DNA from: Xanthomonas sp. DAR 80977
Lineage (GTDB): Bacteria > Pseudomonadota > Gammaproteobacteria > Xanthomonadales > Xanthomonadaceae
Length of the DNA stretch: 64,000 bases
Assembly: GCF_041240605.1 (NCBI RefSeq)
Contig: NZ_CP162487.1
Coordinates: forward strand, 3,417,001 to 3,481,000
Direction of reading: 5' to 3'
Shown here piece by piece: positions 16,533 through 26,433 of this stretch (positions are counted from its first letter, which is position 1; each line of letters begins with the position of its first letter). Below the pieces are notes generated by a model. It was given only the letters and a program-made list of their open reading frames with translations. It was not told the DNA's origin and ran no database searches. The position numbers were made by a program, and so were the translations under genes.

Positions 16533-19500
16533 GGCGCCACCGCCGCGTCGACCACGATCTGCAAGCGCACCGGCAACTGCCCGCTGCCGCCGCGCCCTTG
16601 TGCCGTCCCGACGATGCTGGTGCTGCCCGGCGCGGCATACGCGGCCGGCGCCAACGGCGGCCATTGCACCGGCACGCGTTCGCGCGAACCGTCGTTGTAT
16701 TGCACGCCGACGAACTGCGGCAGCGCCGGCGCCTGCCCGGCACGCACGTGCAACGGCGGCGGCGCCTGCACCGTGTTGATCTGGCCCGGCGCGCTGGCGC
16801 GCACCCAGATGCTGGCGCTCACCGGCACGCCGCCGTCGGCCAGGCCCTGTATCTGCACGCGGCCTTCGCCGGCCAGGGACGCGGGCTCGAGCTGCGGCCA
16901 GCGCACGCCCAGCCAGGCCCAGCTGCCGTCGGCGAAATAGCCGGCGATGCGCTGCGGCAAGGCCGGCGTCTCGCCCGGCGCCACGCGCACGTCGATCGGT
17001 TCGACCGCGTCGGCGCGCTCGGCGAACACCTGCCATTCGTCGATGCCGACCGCGGCATGGCCCTCGCCCTGCGCGGCGGTGTCCAGCACCACGCGCAACG
17101 CGCTGGTGGTCACCGGCGCGAACGCCACGCGGCTCGGCTGGCCGCGCCCGGCGACCGGATAGCCGCCGCGCACCACGATGTCGCGCCATTGGTCGCCCTC
17201 GCGGTATTGCAGCGTCCACGCGCGCGGCGGCGCCACCCCGCCCTCGGGCTGGTCGTCCCAGAAGTACAGCGCGGCGCCGTTCACGCGCTGCGGTTGCCGC
17301 CACTGGTACTGCACCCACACCGAGGCCGGTTGCGCGCGGCCCCAGCTGCCCCAGCGGCGGTCCGCCGACGGCACCTGGCCAGGCTCGGGCAGCACGCCGT
17401 CGTTGAGCGCCTGCAGCCGGTGGTGGCCGGCGGTGAACTGCGCGCTGGCCTCGGCCTCGCCCTGCACCTGCAGGCCCTGCCCGGCCGGCACCGGCGCGGC
17501 GACCACCGCCACGTCGGCATGGCCCTGCAACGCGCCGTCGTCGGCCTGCAGCTGCAGCGTGTAGGCGCCGGGCGCGGTGAAGCGGACGCCGGTGCTGGCC
17601 GCCTGCGGCTCATCGAAGATCGCCGCGCCGCCGGGCGGCGCCTGCAGCACGCGCCAGTGCAGCGCCAGCGTGCCGTTCGGCAGCGCGTCGTCGCCGACCA
17701 GGCCGGCCAGGCGCAACGCGCCGCCACCGGCGCCGTCCTGCTGCCAGGCCTCGACCTGCGGCGCCTGGTTGGGCCTGGCCGCCGGCGGCGCGGCGCCGCT
17801 GGCATAGGCCTGGATCTCCTTGATCCCGGTGCGCAAGGCGCCGGCATGGGTCACCAGCACGCGCAGCCGCTGCACGCGCAACGCGGGGAAGCGCACGCGG
17901 TTGCGGTTGCCCTGCGCGATCGGCGCGTCGCGCACCTGACCGGGCACGGCTTTCCAGGCGTGGCCGTCGAAGTACTGCAGCACGTACAGCCACGGCGGCG
18001 CGTAGCCGGCGCGGGTGCCGGAGGGAAAGCCGTGCTGCTCGCCGGGCGGCGAGGAGCTGCGGTAGAAGTACAGGCGCACGTCGTCCAGCGTCTGCGGCAG
18101 GCCCAGGTCGAGTTCGATCCAGTCGCTGTGCGACGGCGACCCCACGGTGCCCCAGAACGGTTCGTTGGCGGTGCTGCCATCCACCGCTGCTTCGGCCGGG
18201 AAGCCGTCGGCGGCATAGCTGGCGCTCACCTTTGCGCCCTGCGCGAGGTCGCGTGCGCCGGCAGGCAACGCCGTGTCCACGCCGGCGTCGGCCAGCACCG
18301 CGGCGATCCGCGCATCGGCGGCGAAGCGTACCTGCGCCGGTGTCTGCAGTGCGCGTGCGTGCGCGGCGAGCACGCGCAGCTGCGCGGCACCGGCATTGAC
18401 CGCATCCGGCAAGGCCTGCACGCGGCCGCTGGCCGGATCGTAGAGCACATGCGCCAGGCGATCGACGGTGAACGCCAGCTTCCCGTCCAGGTACACCGAA
18501 TAGCCCTTCGGCACCGCGCCACCATAGTGGCGGCCGTCGCGGTCCCAGACGATGGCCAGGTCGCGGTCGCGGTAGCGCAGGCCGTCGGCGGCGAAATGGT
18601 CCCAGCCGATGTCGATCGGGTACAGCTCGATGCTGGCGTCGCCGCGCGGACGCAGGCCCATCGCGTCCTCGATCACGGTGAAGTTGGTGGCGCCGAGCTG
18701 GGTGTGGTGGATCCACGAGCGGTAGCCGATGCTGCCGCCGGCGGCGGCGCTGCCCTGCGCCCAGAATTCGTTCTGGTCCGGGTAGCGGTTGTCGCCGTCG
18801 ATGTAGTGCGCCCAGGCGTTCCAGTACAGCAGCTTGCGGTAGCTGCCGGCATCCAGGTACGGGCTGGGATAGTCGCGCAGCGCGCTGCCGAACAGGCGGA
18901 AGGCGACGGTGGAGTTGATCACCGAGAAGTTGTTGCTGCCGCCGGCGCCGCGCGCCTGCTGGTCGGCCTGGTTGGCGGTGTAGAACGGGAAGATCGGATA
19001 CTGACGCGCGTCGGCGAACAGGCGCAGCGCGCGCACGTACTTCGGGTCGTCGTCGGCGTCGCCCTGCTTGGGCATCAGGCCGACGCTGAACGGGTAGTAG
19101 TTGTTGGTCTCCTTCCAGTCCACCGGCAGCCGCGCGCCGTCGGCCTGGCGCTGCTTAAGCAGGTCGCCGTGCAGGCCCATGCCGTCGGCGCTCGCGCTGT
19201 GGTCCTGCCACAGCACGGCGAGCACGGCGCGGCGGATCTTCGCCGCCAGCGCCTGCATCCGCACCGCGGTGGCCGCATCGCCGGCGAGCTGCGCGGCCTG
19301 CGCCGCGGCCAGCGCGTTGGCGTAGACGTAGGCGCTTTCGCTGCGGTCCATGCGGATCTGGCCGTGCTGCCTGGCCCAGTCGAAGGACACCGCATCGGCA
19401 TCGTTGCCGGTCATCGCCGCCCAGTCGTACTCGATCAGGCCGTTGCCGTTGCGGTCGTAGGCGCGCAGCAGCGCGTCCACGTCGGCGCTGGCGTAGCGCG

Positions 19501-20863
19501 CCAGCCTGGCCGCCACCGCCGGCGGCCCGCCGTGCAGCTGGTAGGCGCGCCAGGCGGCCGCGCTGAGGTACTGGGCATAGGAATTGGACCAGTTCTCCGG
19601 CGCACCGGGATTGTCCACGTACTTGCCGCCGCCGGCGGTCTCGCCGGCGCCCAGCCACGAGCCGTAGGCGTAGCTGGGGTCGCGCAGGTACTTGAGGTCG
19701 TCGATGAACATGCCGGTGGTCAGCACGATCGCGTTGTCGTAGCCGAGCACGCCTTCGATCGCCACCGGGAACTGGTAGTCGTTGCCGGGCACCGCGGCGT
19801 CGAGGAAATTGAAGCGCAGCAGCCACCAGCGGTAGAACAACGTCTTGTCGATGTTGTCCTCGGGCGTGTCCAGGTACGGCAGGTTGTCGGCCCACCAGCG
19901 GTTGTAGGCGACCACGTGCTCGGTATACGCCTGCTGCGGCGATTGCGCGGCGATGCGCCGGTATTCCTGCAGCGAGGCCGGCAGTTCGCGCGTGACCAGC
20001 CCGAGCTGCACCTTCAGCGTGGCCGCCTCGCCGCTCGCCGGCAGCGCCACGCGGCGCGCGATGGAACCACCCTCGACCGCGAAGCCGTCGCCGGACAGGC
20101 GCGGGAACACCGTGGTGATCGCGTTGTGGGTGGCGAACGCGCCGGTGAGCTCGGCGCCGTCGGCATGCGTAGCCATCGGCGAGATCGCGCGCAGGGTCAG
20201 CGTGCGCGCCACGCCGTCGCTGCTGGACAGCGTGGCCTCGGCCACCGCCACGTTCTGCTCGCTGATGAACTTGACCAGGCGCAGCCGCACGCCGGCGCCG
20301 GCATCGGCGTACACGCTGCTGAAGTAGCTCGGCGTCTGCCGCCGCTGCGCGCTGTCCTCGACCAGCTGCAGCGGCTTGCCGTCGAGCTCGGCCTGCAGCC
20401 GGAACAGCGCGTCGTGGCCGGTCTTGTGCGCGTAGGCCACGTCGCCGACGAAGCCCGGCTGCTGCGGCTGGTGCGTGTACATGTAGGCGGCGCGGCCGCG
20501 GCTGAACAGCCAGTTGTTGCTATCGTCGAAACCGCCGCCGGTGCCGCTGCGCGCGAGCATACGGTCGATCCAGAAATCCTTGCCCGGCGCAGTGCCGGCG
20601 CCGGCCGCCAGGTCGGCGGCGAACACCCGCTGCAGATGGCCGCCCGGCGCGAAGGCCACACCGCTGTCGGGGATCGGCGTGGGCGTGCCCTTGAAGCGCG
20701 GATAGCCGAGCGCGGCGTTGCTGGCCTGCAAGGCCTCGCCATCCGCGCCAGCGGCAGCCGCAACCGCCGCGCTGCACGCCACGCCCAGCAACACCGCGAA
20801 CAACGCGGCGGCGGCGCGCGGCCGCCGCCATGCCGCGGCCGCGCCGCCAGCGGACAAACTCAA
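16529..20863 (-). CDS. Large multidomain glycoside hydrolase, possible GH121 beta-L-arabinobiosidase (HypBA2-like)
   Basis: A 1444-residue secreted protein: signal peptide (about 1-36), an (alpha/alpha)6-barrel-like enzyme region (about 40-870, with GYDNAIVLTTGMFIDDLKYL and WKETNNYYPFSVGLMP), a F5/8-type C domain (about 874-1016), an Ig-like domain (about 1020-1128), a second F5/8-type C domain (about 1131-1284) and one or two Ig-like domains at the C-terminus. The start is a TTG whose TTGA overlaps the stop of TonB receptor 3; AGGA stands 7 bases before it and no in-frame ATG fits a signal peptide. GH121 is proposed because the locus has GH127 and GH43, the three activities that together remove Hyp-linked arabinofuranosides in bifidobacteria and xanthomonads. 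The family was not proven; GH63- or GH142-like barrels are alternatives. Confidence 0.65.
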   Translation of the reverse strand: MSLSAGGAAAAWRRPRAAAALFAVLLGVACSAAVAAAAGADGEALQASNAALGYPRFKGTPTPIPDSGVAFAPGGHLQRVFAADLAAGAGTAPGKDFWIDRMLARSGTGGGFDDSNNWLFSRGRAAYMYTHQPQQPGFVGDVAYAHKTGHDALFRLQAELDGKPLQLVEDSAQRRQTPSYFSSVYADAGAGVRLRLVKFISEQNVAVAEATLSSSDGVARTLTLRAISPMATHADGAELTGAFATHNAITTVFPRLSGDGFAVEGGSIARRVALPASGEAATLKVQLGLVTRELPASLQEYRRIAAQSPQQAYTEHVVAYNRWWADNLPYLDTPEDNIDKTLFYRWWLLRFNFLDAAVPGNDYQFPVAIEGVLGYDNAIVLTTGMFIDDLKYLRDPSYAYGSWLGAGETAGGGKYVDNPGAPENWSNSYAQYLSAAAWRAYQLHGGPPAVAARLARYASADVDALLRAYDRNGNGLIEYDWAAMTGNDADAVSFDWARQHGQIRMDRSESAYVYANALAAAQAAQLAGDAATAVRMQALAAKIRRAVLAVLWQDHSASADGMGLHGDLLKQRQADGARLPVDWKETNNYYPFSVGLMPKQGDADDDPKYVRALRLFADARQYPIFPFYTANQADQQARGAGGSNNFSVINSTVAFRLFGSALRDYPSPYLDAGSYRKLLYWNAWAHYIDGDNRYPDQNEFWAQGSAAAGGSIGYRSWIHHTQLGATNFTVIEDAMGLRPRGDASIELYPIDIGWDHFAADGLRYRDRDLAIVWDRDGRHYGGAVPKGYSVYLDGKLAFTVDRLAHVLYDPASGRVQALPDAVNAGAAQLRVLAAHARALQTPAQVRFAADARIAAVLADAGVDTALPAGARDLAQGAKVSASYAADGFPAEAAVDGSTANEPFWGTVGSPSHSDWIELDLGLPQTLDDVRLYFYRSSSPPGEQHGFPSGTRAGYAPPWLYVLQYFDGHAWKAVPGQVRDAPIAQGNRNRVRFPALRVQRLRVLVTHAGALRTGIKEIQAYASGAAPPAARPNQAPQVEAWQQDGAGGGALRLAGLVGDDALPNGTLALHWRVLQAPPGGAAIFDEPQAASTGVRFTAPGAYTLQLQADDGALQGHADVAVVAAPVPAGQGLQVQGEAEASAQFTAGHHRLQALNDGVLPEPGQVPSADRRWGSWGRAQPASVWVQYQWRQPQRVNGAALYFWDDQPEGGVAPPRAWTLQYREGDQWRDIVVRGGYPVAGRGQPSRVAFAPVTTSALRVVLDTAAQGEGHAAVGIDEWQVFAERADAVEPIDVRVAPGETPALPQRIAGYFADGSWAWLGVRWPQLEPASLAGEGRVQIQGLADGGVPVSASIWVRASAPGQINTVQAPPPLHVRAGQAPALPQFVGVQYNDGSRERVPVQWPPLAPAAYAAPGSTSIVGTAQGRGGSGQLPVRLQIVVDAAVAP

Positions 20864-23694
20864 AACTCGGTCCTGAGCCGAGCCCAGAAGTAACGCCCCA
20901 GCGTGTCGTAGGTGAACGCGTCGGTATTGGCCGCGCTCGCATAGCCGTAGTACTGCGGCGGCTTGCGGTTGCCGACGTTGTTGGCGCCGGCCGACAGCGT
21001 AGTGTGCAGGCTTTCGAATTTCCGGCTCAGCGAGACGTCGTGGTAGGTCACCGTGCCGACCTTGAAGTAGACGCAGCTGCCGTCGGCGGCGGTGTTCACG
21101 CAGAAGTCCTCGTAGGCGCTGCCGACCGTGGTCGGGCCGAGCAGGCGCGTGTTCCAGCTGGCGTGCCAGGGACCGTTGTCCCAGCCCAGGTTGAAGCTGG
21201 CCCGCCAGCGCGGCATGTTGCCGTAGCTGGACATCTCGCCGACGTAGTTGTGGTCGTCGCCGCTGAACTTGTAGCTGGACAGGAACGTGGCGTCCACGCC
21301 GGCCTGGAAGTTGCCCCAGGCGGTGTCGCGCAACGCGTACTTGATGCCGATGTCGTAGCCGCGGATATCGACCTTGCCGCTGTTGATCGCGAACGGCACG
21401 GTCACGCTGACCAGTTGCCCGCTGGCGTTGCGCTGGATCAACGGACAGTACGCGCTCTGGCCGTCGTAGCAGTTCTGCAGCACCTGGTCCAGGCCGACGC
21501 CGTTGATCATGTCGTCGAGCGTGACCCGCCAGCTGTCCAGGTTCAGCGACAGGCCGTCCGCCCAGCCCGGGTCGTAGACCGCGCCGACGTTGTAGGAGCG
21601 GCCCTGCTCGGGCTTGATCGCGAAACCGGCATTGGCCGAGCCGGTGGTCAGCACGGTGAACGAGGAGGTGTTGACGAAGCTGCCGTTGGTCGGCACGTTG
21701 GCGCAGGCCGCGGCGTTGCCGCCGCCGGTGTAGCCGTTGCACGGATCGGTGTAGTCGCCGGTGCTGTCCACGACCGAGTTGTACGGCGAGCCGTACAGGT
21801 CGCCCAGGGCCGGCGCGCGGAATACCTCCGAGCCGGTGGCGCGGATCAGCAGGTTGTCGATCGGCCGCCATTCCAGCGCGATCTTGCTGTTGGTGGTGTT
21901 GCCCCAGTAGTCGTACTTGGAATAGCGCGTGCCCAGGTTGAGGTTCAGCGTGTGCGCGCCGGGCACATCCTTGAGCAGCGGGATCAGCACTTCGGCGTAG
22001 GCCTCCTTGATCGTCTCGTCGTGGCCCTGGTTCATGATGCAGCCGTCGTTGTAGTCGCAGTTGCCTTCGGCATCGGCGGCGGCGACCGGGTTGCTGGTGC
22101 CCTGCGAGAATCCGTTCTTGCGGAACGACAGGCCGAACGCGGCCTGCACCATGCCGGCCGGCATCGCGAACAGGTCGCCGTTGACGCTGGCCTCGGCGAA
22201 TTTCATCGTGCTCTCGTCGATCAGGTCGACCGCGCTCTGGGTCGCCTTGATCCCGGCGATGGTGGCCGGATCGTCCGGGTTGAACACGTTGATCGGGGTA
22301 CAGCCGGCGATCACGTTGCCGGGCGTGCCGCACTTGACCACGCCGTCGCTGTCCAGGAACGAGGCGCCGACCGCGTTGTTCAGCGCCGAGGTGATCGAGA
22401 AGCCGTTGCGCACCAGGGTGTCCTTGTAGCGCGCATAGCCGGCGGCCGCGTCCCACTGCCAGCTGGTGTCGGCGAACTTGCCGCGCAGCCCGGCCACGAT
22501 GTTGGTCTGGTACATGGTCGAGGTGTAGACGCGGGTGTTGGCTGCCTCCGAGCGCAGCAGGTAGCGCGAGAGCTGGCTGCCGAACGGGTTGTAGTAGTTC
22601 TGTGCGGCGTTGGGCAGCTCCAGGCCGTAGGCGGTCAGCTGCGAGGTGGTCTCGCTGCGGGTCCAGAACATGTCCAGGTAGCCCTGCACGTTCGGGGTGA
22701 AGTCGAAGCTGGCGTGGGCGGAGAAGTTGGTGCGCTGCACCGGGGTGATCAGGTACTGGCCGTAATAGGAGTTATAGCCTTCGACCGCCTGGCTATAGGT
22801 GTGGAAGTCGCTGGCATCGACCGCACCTGGCGCCAGTCCGCTGTTCGGGGTCAGCACGCTGCCGTCGCTGAGGAAGGCGCGGGTGCCGTTGCCGCGGCGT
22901 TCCACCACCTGGCCGTTGAGATAGTTCACCGCGGTCTTGGCGTAGCTGCGGTCTTCGTCGTACAGCGCGTTCATCGAGCTGCGGCTCAGGCCCAGGATCA
23001 GTCCGCCCCGCTCCCAGGTCTTGCCCCACTCCACGCCGACCGAACGGCGGTTGCCGTCGCCGTGGGTGCTCTGGCCGTAGTCGACGGTCGCGGCGGCGCC
23101 GTCGTACTTGTCCTTGAGGATGATGTTGACCACGCCGGCGATGGCATCGGAGCCGTACACCGAGGACGCGCCGTCGGTCAGCACCTCGATGCGTTCCACC
23201 ATCGCCGCCGGAATCGCGTTGATGTCCACGCCGGGCGCGGCGGACACGCTGCTGGCCGGCCCTGCCATGCGGTGGCCGTTGACCAGCACCAGGGTGCGCT
23301 CGGCGCCGAGGTTGCGCAGCGAGACCAGCGCGCGGCCATGGCTGAAGCCGGAATTGAGCGAGATGTTGGGCATGTTGCCGGCCATCGCCGGCAGTTGCTG
23401 CAGCAACTGGCCGAGCGTGTCCTGGCCGCTGTCCTCGATCCGCTGCCGGTCGATGGTGATCACCGGGCTGGCGGTCTCGGCATCGACGCGGCGGATATGG
23501 CTGCCGGTCACGGTGACCTTTTCCAGGGTGGTGGCGGCCGCGTTGTCGGCGCTGGCGTCCTGCGCCAGCGCGGCCGGCGCCGTCGCGGCCAGCGCCAGTG
23601 CGGTACAGATCGCCGCTGCCAGCGGACCCGGCCGCTGCGCGCGGCGCCATGAAGACGGGAAAAGCGGCGCAGCGCGTTCAGACAAAGACGACAT
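20860..23694 (-). CDS. TonB-dependent outer-membrane receptor 3
   Basis: A 944-residue TonB-dependent transporter with signal peptide (about 1-45, ending ALAQ), KVTVTGSHIRRVD, plug (ERIEVLTDGASSVYGSDAIAGVVNIIL) and a barrel ending FWARLRTEF with terminal Phe. It is close in sequence to receptor 1: both share the ETASPV/ETANPV plug start, CTPI(N/D)VFN and DPCNGYTGG barrel segments, so they may bind related ligands. The start ATG at 23694 has AGGAG with a leader resembling that of receptor 1. It is the first gene of the receptor-large enzyme-GH43 operon, whose genes overlap by 4 bases each, and is driven by element copy 5. Confidence 0.93.
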   Translation of the reverse strand: MSSLSERAAPLFPSSWRRAQRPGPLAAAICTALALAATAPAALAQDASADNAAATTLEKVTVTGSHIRRVDAETASPVITIDRQRIEDSGQDTLGQLLQQLPAMAGNMPNISLNSGFSHGRALVSLRNLGAERTLVLVNGHRMAGPASSVSAAPGVDINAIPAAMVERIEVLTDGASSVYGSDAIAGVVNIILKDKYDGAAATVDYGQSTHGDGNRRSVGVEWGKTWERGGLILGLSRSSMNALYDEDRSYAKTAVNYLNGQVVERRGNGTRAFLSDGSVLTPNSGLAPGAVDASDFHTYSQAVEGYNSYYGQYLITPVQRTNFSAHASFDFTPNVQGYLDMFWTRSETTSQLTAYGLELPNAAQNYYNPFGSQLSRYLLRSEAANTRVYTSTMYQTNIVAGLRGKFADTSWQWDAAAGYARYKDTLVRNGFSITSALNNAVGASFLDSDGVVKCGTPGNVIAGCTPINVFNPDDPATIAGIKATQSAVDLIDESTMKFAEASVNGDLFAMPAGMVQAAFGLSFRKNGFSQGTSNPVAAADAEGNCDYNDGCIMNQGHDETIKEAYAEVLIPLLKDVPGAHTLNLNLGTRYSKYDYWGNTTNSKIALEWRPIDNLLIRATGSEVFRAPALGDLYGSPYNSVVDSTGDYTDPCNGYTGGGNAAACANVPTNGSFVNTSSFTVLTTGSANAGFAIKPEQGRSYNVGAVYDPGWADGLSLNLDSWRVTLDDMINGVGLDQVLQNCYDGQSAYCPLIQRNASGQLVSVTVPFAINSGKVDIRGYDIGIKYALRDTAWGNFQAGVDATFLSSYKFSGDDHNYVGEMSSYGNMPRWRASFNLGWDNGPWHASWNTRLLGPTTVGSAYEDFCVNTAADGSCVYFKVGTVTYHDVSLSRKFESLHTTLSAGANNVGNRKPPQYYGYASAANTDAFTYDTLGRYFWARLRTEF

Positions 23695-23928
23695 CGGGAT
23701 TCTCCTGGGCGGCGATGGCACGGCGATCGGCAGGGCCGGCCGCCCTTCCCCGGGCCGCCGTCCCCATCGCCAGCGATCGTTGGCGAGTACGGAACAGGGC
23801 GCCGTCCGCGGCGCGCGGCGGCAGCGTGGAGCTGCCGCCGGCACTGCTGCGTCCGACGCTGCATCGTGCGGAAATCTCCCCCGGAGACTTCATTGCACGG
23901 ACACAATGTGCGCGTACCGTGATGGCGT

Positions 23929-23970
23929 CGTCTTGTCGTATTTATCGCTCAAACGTGCGGAATATCGCAT
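23929..23970 (-). promoter_or_regulatory. Shared bipartite promoter element, copy 5 (TonB receptor 3 operon)
   Basis: Minus strand: TGCGATATTCCGCA, 19 bases, ACAAGACG; 235 bases before the receptor start. The rest of the stretch 23695-24010 holds the leader and no gene. Confidence 0.82.
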
Positions 23971-24010
23971 TGCGCGACGCGCGACGGGACATTTCCGACT
24001 TTTTCGCCAC

Positions 24011-26380
24011 TCAGCCGTAGGCAGCCGAAATCGTCATCTGCCGCGCTCCTCCGGCGGGCACCAGCACGCGTTCCTTGCGCGGCCCGGACAGGGCCGCCGC
24101 GCGACCGTCGATCAGCACCTCGCGCAGCTGCGTGCCGGCCGGCACGCGCAGGGTCAGCCAGGTCCGTGCCGGCGCCTGCGCCGGCAGGGTCAGCGTGCCG
24201 TCGATGCGCTTGCGCGCCGGATCGCCGCGCAGGCTCAGCGACACCGCGCCCCAGCGCGTCGGCGCGGCGGCGATCGCGATCGCCTCGCCGCTGCCCAGCC
24301 ACGCGCGCGGCAGCGCGCGCGCCAGGAACAGTTCCTCGCCGGCACTGTCCTCGAACACCAGCATCCAGCGCAGCAGCAGCGGGATGGTCATCTGCGCCGG
24401 GATGCAGAACAGCGGCATGCCGCCGGTGATGCCGCTGACCTCGCCGGCGGTCCAGCTGCCGCGGGTGTGCACGTGGTAGCGGTGCGCGTACAGGAACAGC
24501 AGGTATTCCTCGATCCGGTCCAGGCGCAACAGCTGCTGCGCGTAGCCGTAGGAGATGAAGCCGAGCAGGTCGCGTCCTTCCGGGGTCGGCGGGGCGATGT
24601 TGCCGACCACGCCCAGGCTGGTGCCGCCATGGCCGCGCACGCAGTCGATGACCAGGTGCGCCAGGTCGTCGGGCAGCACGTCGGCCTGCAGCAGTTCGGC
24701 GTAGGCGCGGTGCGGCCAGCCCTGCTCGCTCGGGCTCTCCTGCTGCAGCGACTGGCGGAAGGTCAGCTTCACCCCGGGCAGCGGGCCGATGTAGGGCGGC
24801 TGCAGGTCGCGGCGGATGTTGCCGCGCAGGGTCTTGTGCAGCTGCGCGGTCAGTTGCTGCGCGCGCCGCCGCCACTGCGCCGCGGTGGCCTGCGCGCCCG
24901 GCCCGGCGATGGTGGTCCACACCGCGGCGATGTCCTGCCAACCGCGGATCGCCAGCGCGCTGTTGGCGTAGTACGGCTTCCACCACAGGGTCGGGTCCGG
25001 GAACAGGCAGGCGTCGGATTCGTTCCAGCCGTGGATCAGGCCGTGCCCGGGCGCCTTGGCCGGCAGCTTCAGGCTGGCGTCGTGCAGTTCCAGCAGGATC
25101 TGCGCGGTGGCTTCGATCTTGCCGCGGTGCTTGCGCAGCAGCGCCGCATCGCCGGTGTAGCGCAGGTAGCGCGCCAGCAGCGACAGGGTCAGGCCGAACT
25201 GGCCGGTCTCCGCGCCGCGCATGTTGACCATGCCGTCGTCCTGCACGAAGTCGCTGAAGTAGCCGTCCAGCACCGCGCCGGCCTGGGCGAAGCGGCCCCA
25301 CTCCAGGTTCGCGTACAGCGAGCTGGTGAAGGTGTCCTGGAAGCCGTCGTATTCGTTGCCGTAGTAGTCGCGATCGACCGCGCCGTACTTCGGATAGGTG
25401 CCGCCGGGGCGCACCACCAGTTCGCGGGCGAAGGCGAAGCGCGCCATGTCGCTCCAGCTGGCATCCGGCAGCTGCGCCTGCACGGTATCGGCGAGCAGCC
25501 CCTGCCAGTAGCCGGCGAAGGCGAGCAGGCCGCGGTAGAAGTCCTCGGCGCTGCGCGGGCCGCGCCGCGGCGGGTAGTCGGGATAGCTGTAGCCGTACAC
25601 CACCTTGGTCACCTGACCGTGCTCGACCAGCGCGCTGCGGTGCCAGGTCTGCACGATGAAGCGATCGGTGGCGAGCACGTCGGCGAACAGCAGCACGTCG
25701 TAATAGCGGCCCTCGCCGGCCGGCACCACCTTGCGCACCGCCGGCATCCAGCCGCCGATCAGGCCTTCGTGGCGGCGTGCGACGAGCTCGGCCTTGCCCA
25801 GTTCGGGGAAGGCGTGCAGCGCGCGGTAGGCACGGGTGCGGCCGTCCGGATACACCGGCATGGTGTCGGCGCACTCGCGGGTGCCGACGAACGTGGTCCA
25901 CGGCAGGCGCCCGTTGTAGTCCTTGGGATCCAGTTGCGAGGCCGGCGGCGGCGCCGCGTCGCGCACCTCTTCGATCCGCGGGTCGCCGTCGCGCAGCAGG
26001 CGGTCGGCGAGCAGGTCGGCCTCGGCCATCGCCACCTCGGCCAGCTGCATGCCGAAATACGGCGCCTGTGCGGCGGGATAGACCGGTTCGGTGCGCTTGC
26101 CGAGCACCAGCGCGCCGCCGGGGCCGAGCAGGGTCAGGTCGCCGTCGGCGCTGCGCAGGTCTTCGTACACCTGCCACTGCGCGCCGGCGTCGACGAAGCG
26201 GCATTGCAGGGTGTGCCCGGCGAGCGCGTCGGCGGCCAGCGGCTGCAGCCGCGGCGCGGACGGCGTCGGCGCGGCGGCGGGCGCGGCATTGGCAGGTGCG
26301 GCGATGCCGCCGGCGAGCGCTTCGACACCGGCCACCGCGCCGACCGCCAGCCCCTGACGCAGGAAATCTCTCCGATCCAT
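24011..26380 (-). CDS. Tat-exported protein of unknown family, probable (alpha/alpha)6-barrel glycoside hydrolase
   Basis: A 789-residue protein with a twin-arginine signal (MDRRDFLRQGLAVGAVAGVEA). I do not recognise the family. Visible features are a central, Trp- and Tyr-rich, mostly helical region (about 250-640) with TGQFGLTLSLLARYLRYTGD and GLIHGWNESDACLFPDPTLWW, spaced like an (alpha/alpha)6 toroid, and a C-terminal beta-rich domain (about 690-789). HGWNESDAC and GTSLGVVGN are candidate active-site loops. The ATG at 26380 is preceded by GGGGA. It is a single-gene unit with element copy 6 only 53 bases upstream, and the shared regulon, export route and size suggest a polysaccharide-active enzyme or lyase. 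The specific reaction is unknown. Confidence 0.75.
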   Translation of the reverse strand: MDRRDFLRQGLAVGAVAGVEALAGGIAAPANAAPAAAPTPSAPRLQPLAADALAGHTLQCRFVDAGAQWQVYEDLRSADGDLTLLGPGGALVLGKRTEPVYPAAQAPYFGMQLAEVAMAEADLLADRLLRDGDPRIEEVRDAAPPPASQLDPKDYNGRLPWTTFVGTRECADTMPVYPDGRTRAYRALHAFPELGKAELVARRHEGLIGGWMPAVRKVVPAGEGRYYDVLLFADVLATDRFIVQTWHRSALVEHGQVTKVVYGYSYPDYPPRRGPRSAEDFYRGLLAFAGYWQGLLADTVQAQLPDASWSDMARFAFARELVVRPGGTYPKYGAVDRDYYGNEYDGFQDTFTSSLYANLEWGRFAQAGAVLDGYFSDFVQDDGMVNMRGAETGQFGLTLSLLARYLRYTGDAALLRKHRGKIEATAQILLELHDASLKLPAKAPGHGLIHGWNESDACLFPDPTLWWKPYYANSALAIRGWQDIAAVWTTIAGPGAQATAAQWRRRAQQLTAQLHKTLRGNIRRDLQPPYIGPLPGVKLTFRQSLQQESPSEQGWPHRAYAELLQADVLPDDLAHLVIDCVRGHGGTSLGVVGNIAPPTPEGRDLLGFISYGYAQQLLRLDRIEEYLLFLYAHRYHVHTRGSWTAGEVSGITGGMPLFCIPAQMTIPLLLRWMLVFEDSAGEELFLARALPRAWLGSGEAIAIAAAPTRWGAVSLSLRGDPARKRIDGTLTLPAQAPARTWLTLRVPAGTQLREVLIDGRAAALSGPRKERVLVPAGGARQMTISAAYG

Positions 26381-26433
26381 GTACCGTCCCCCGATGAGCA
26401 ATAGCGCATCATCGTGCGCCGCAGGCGCGGTCA

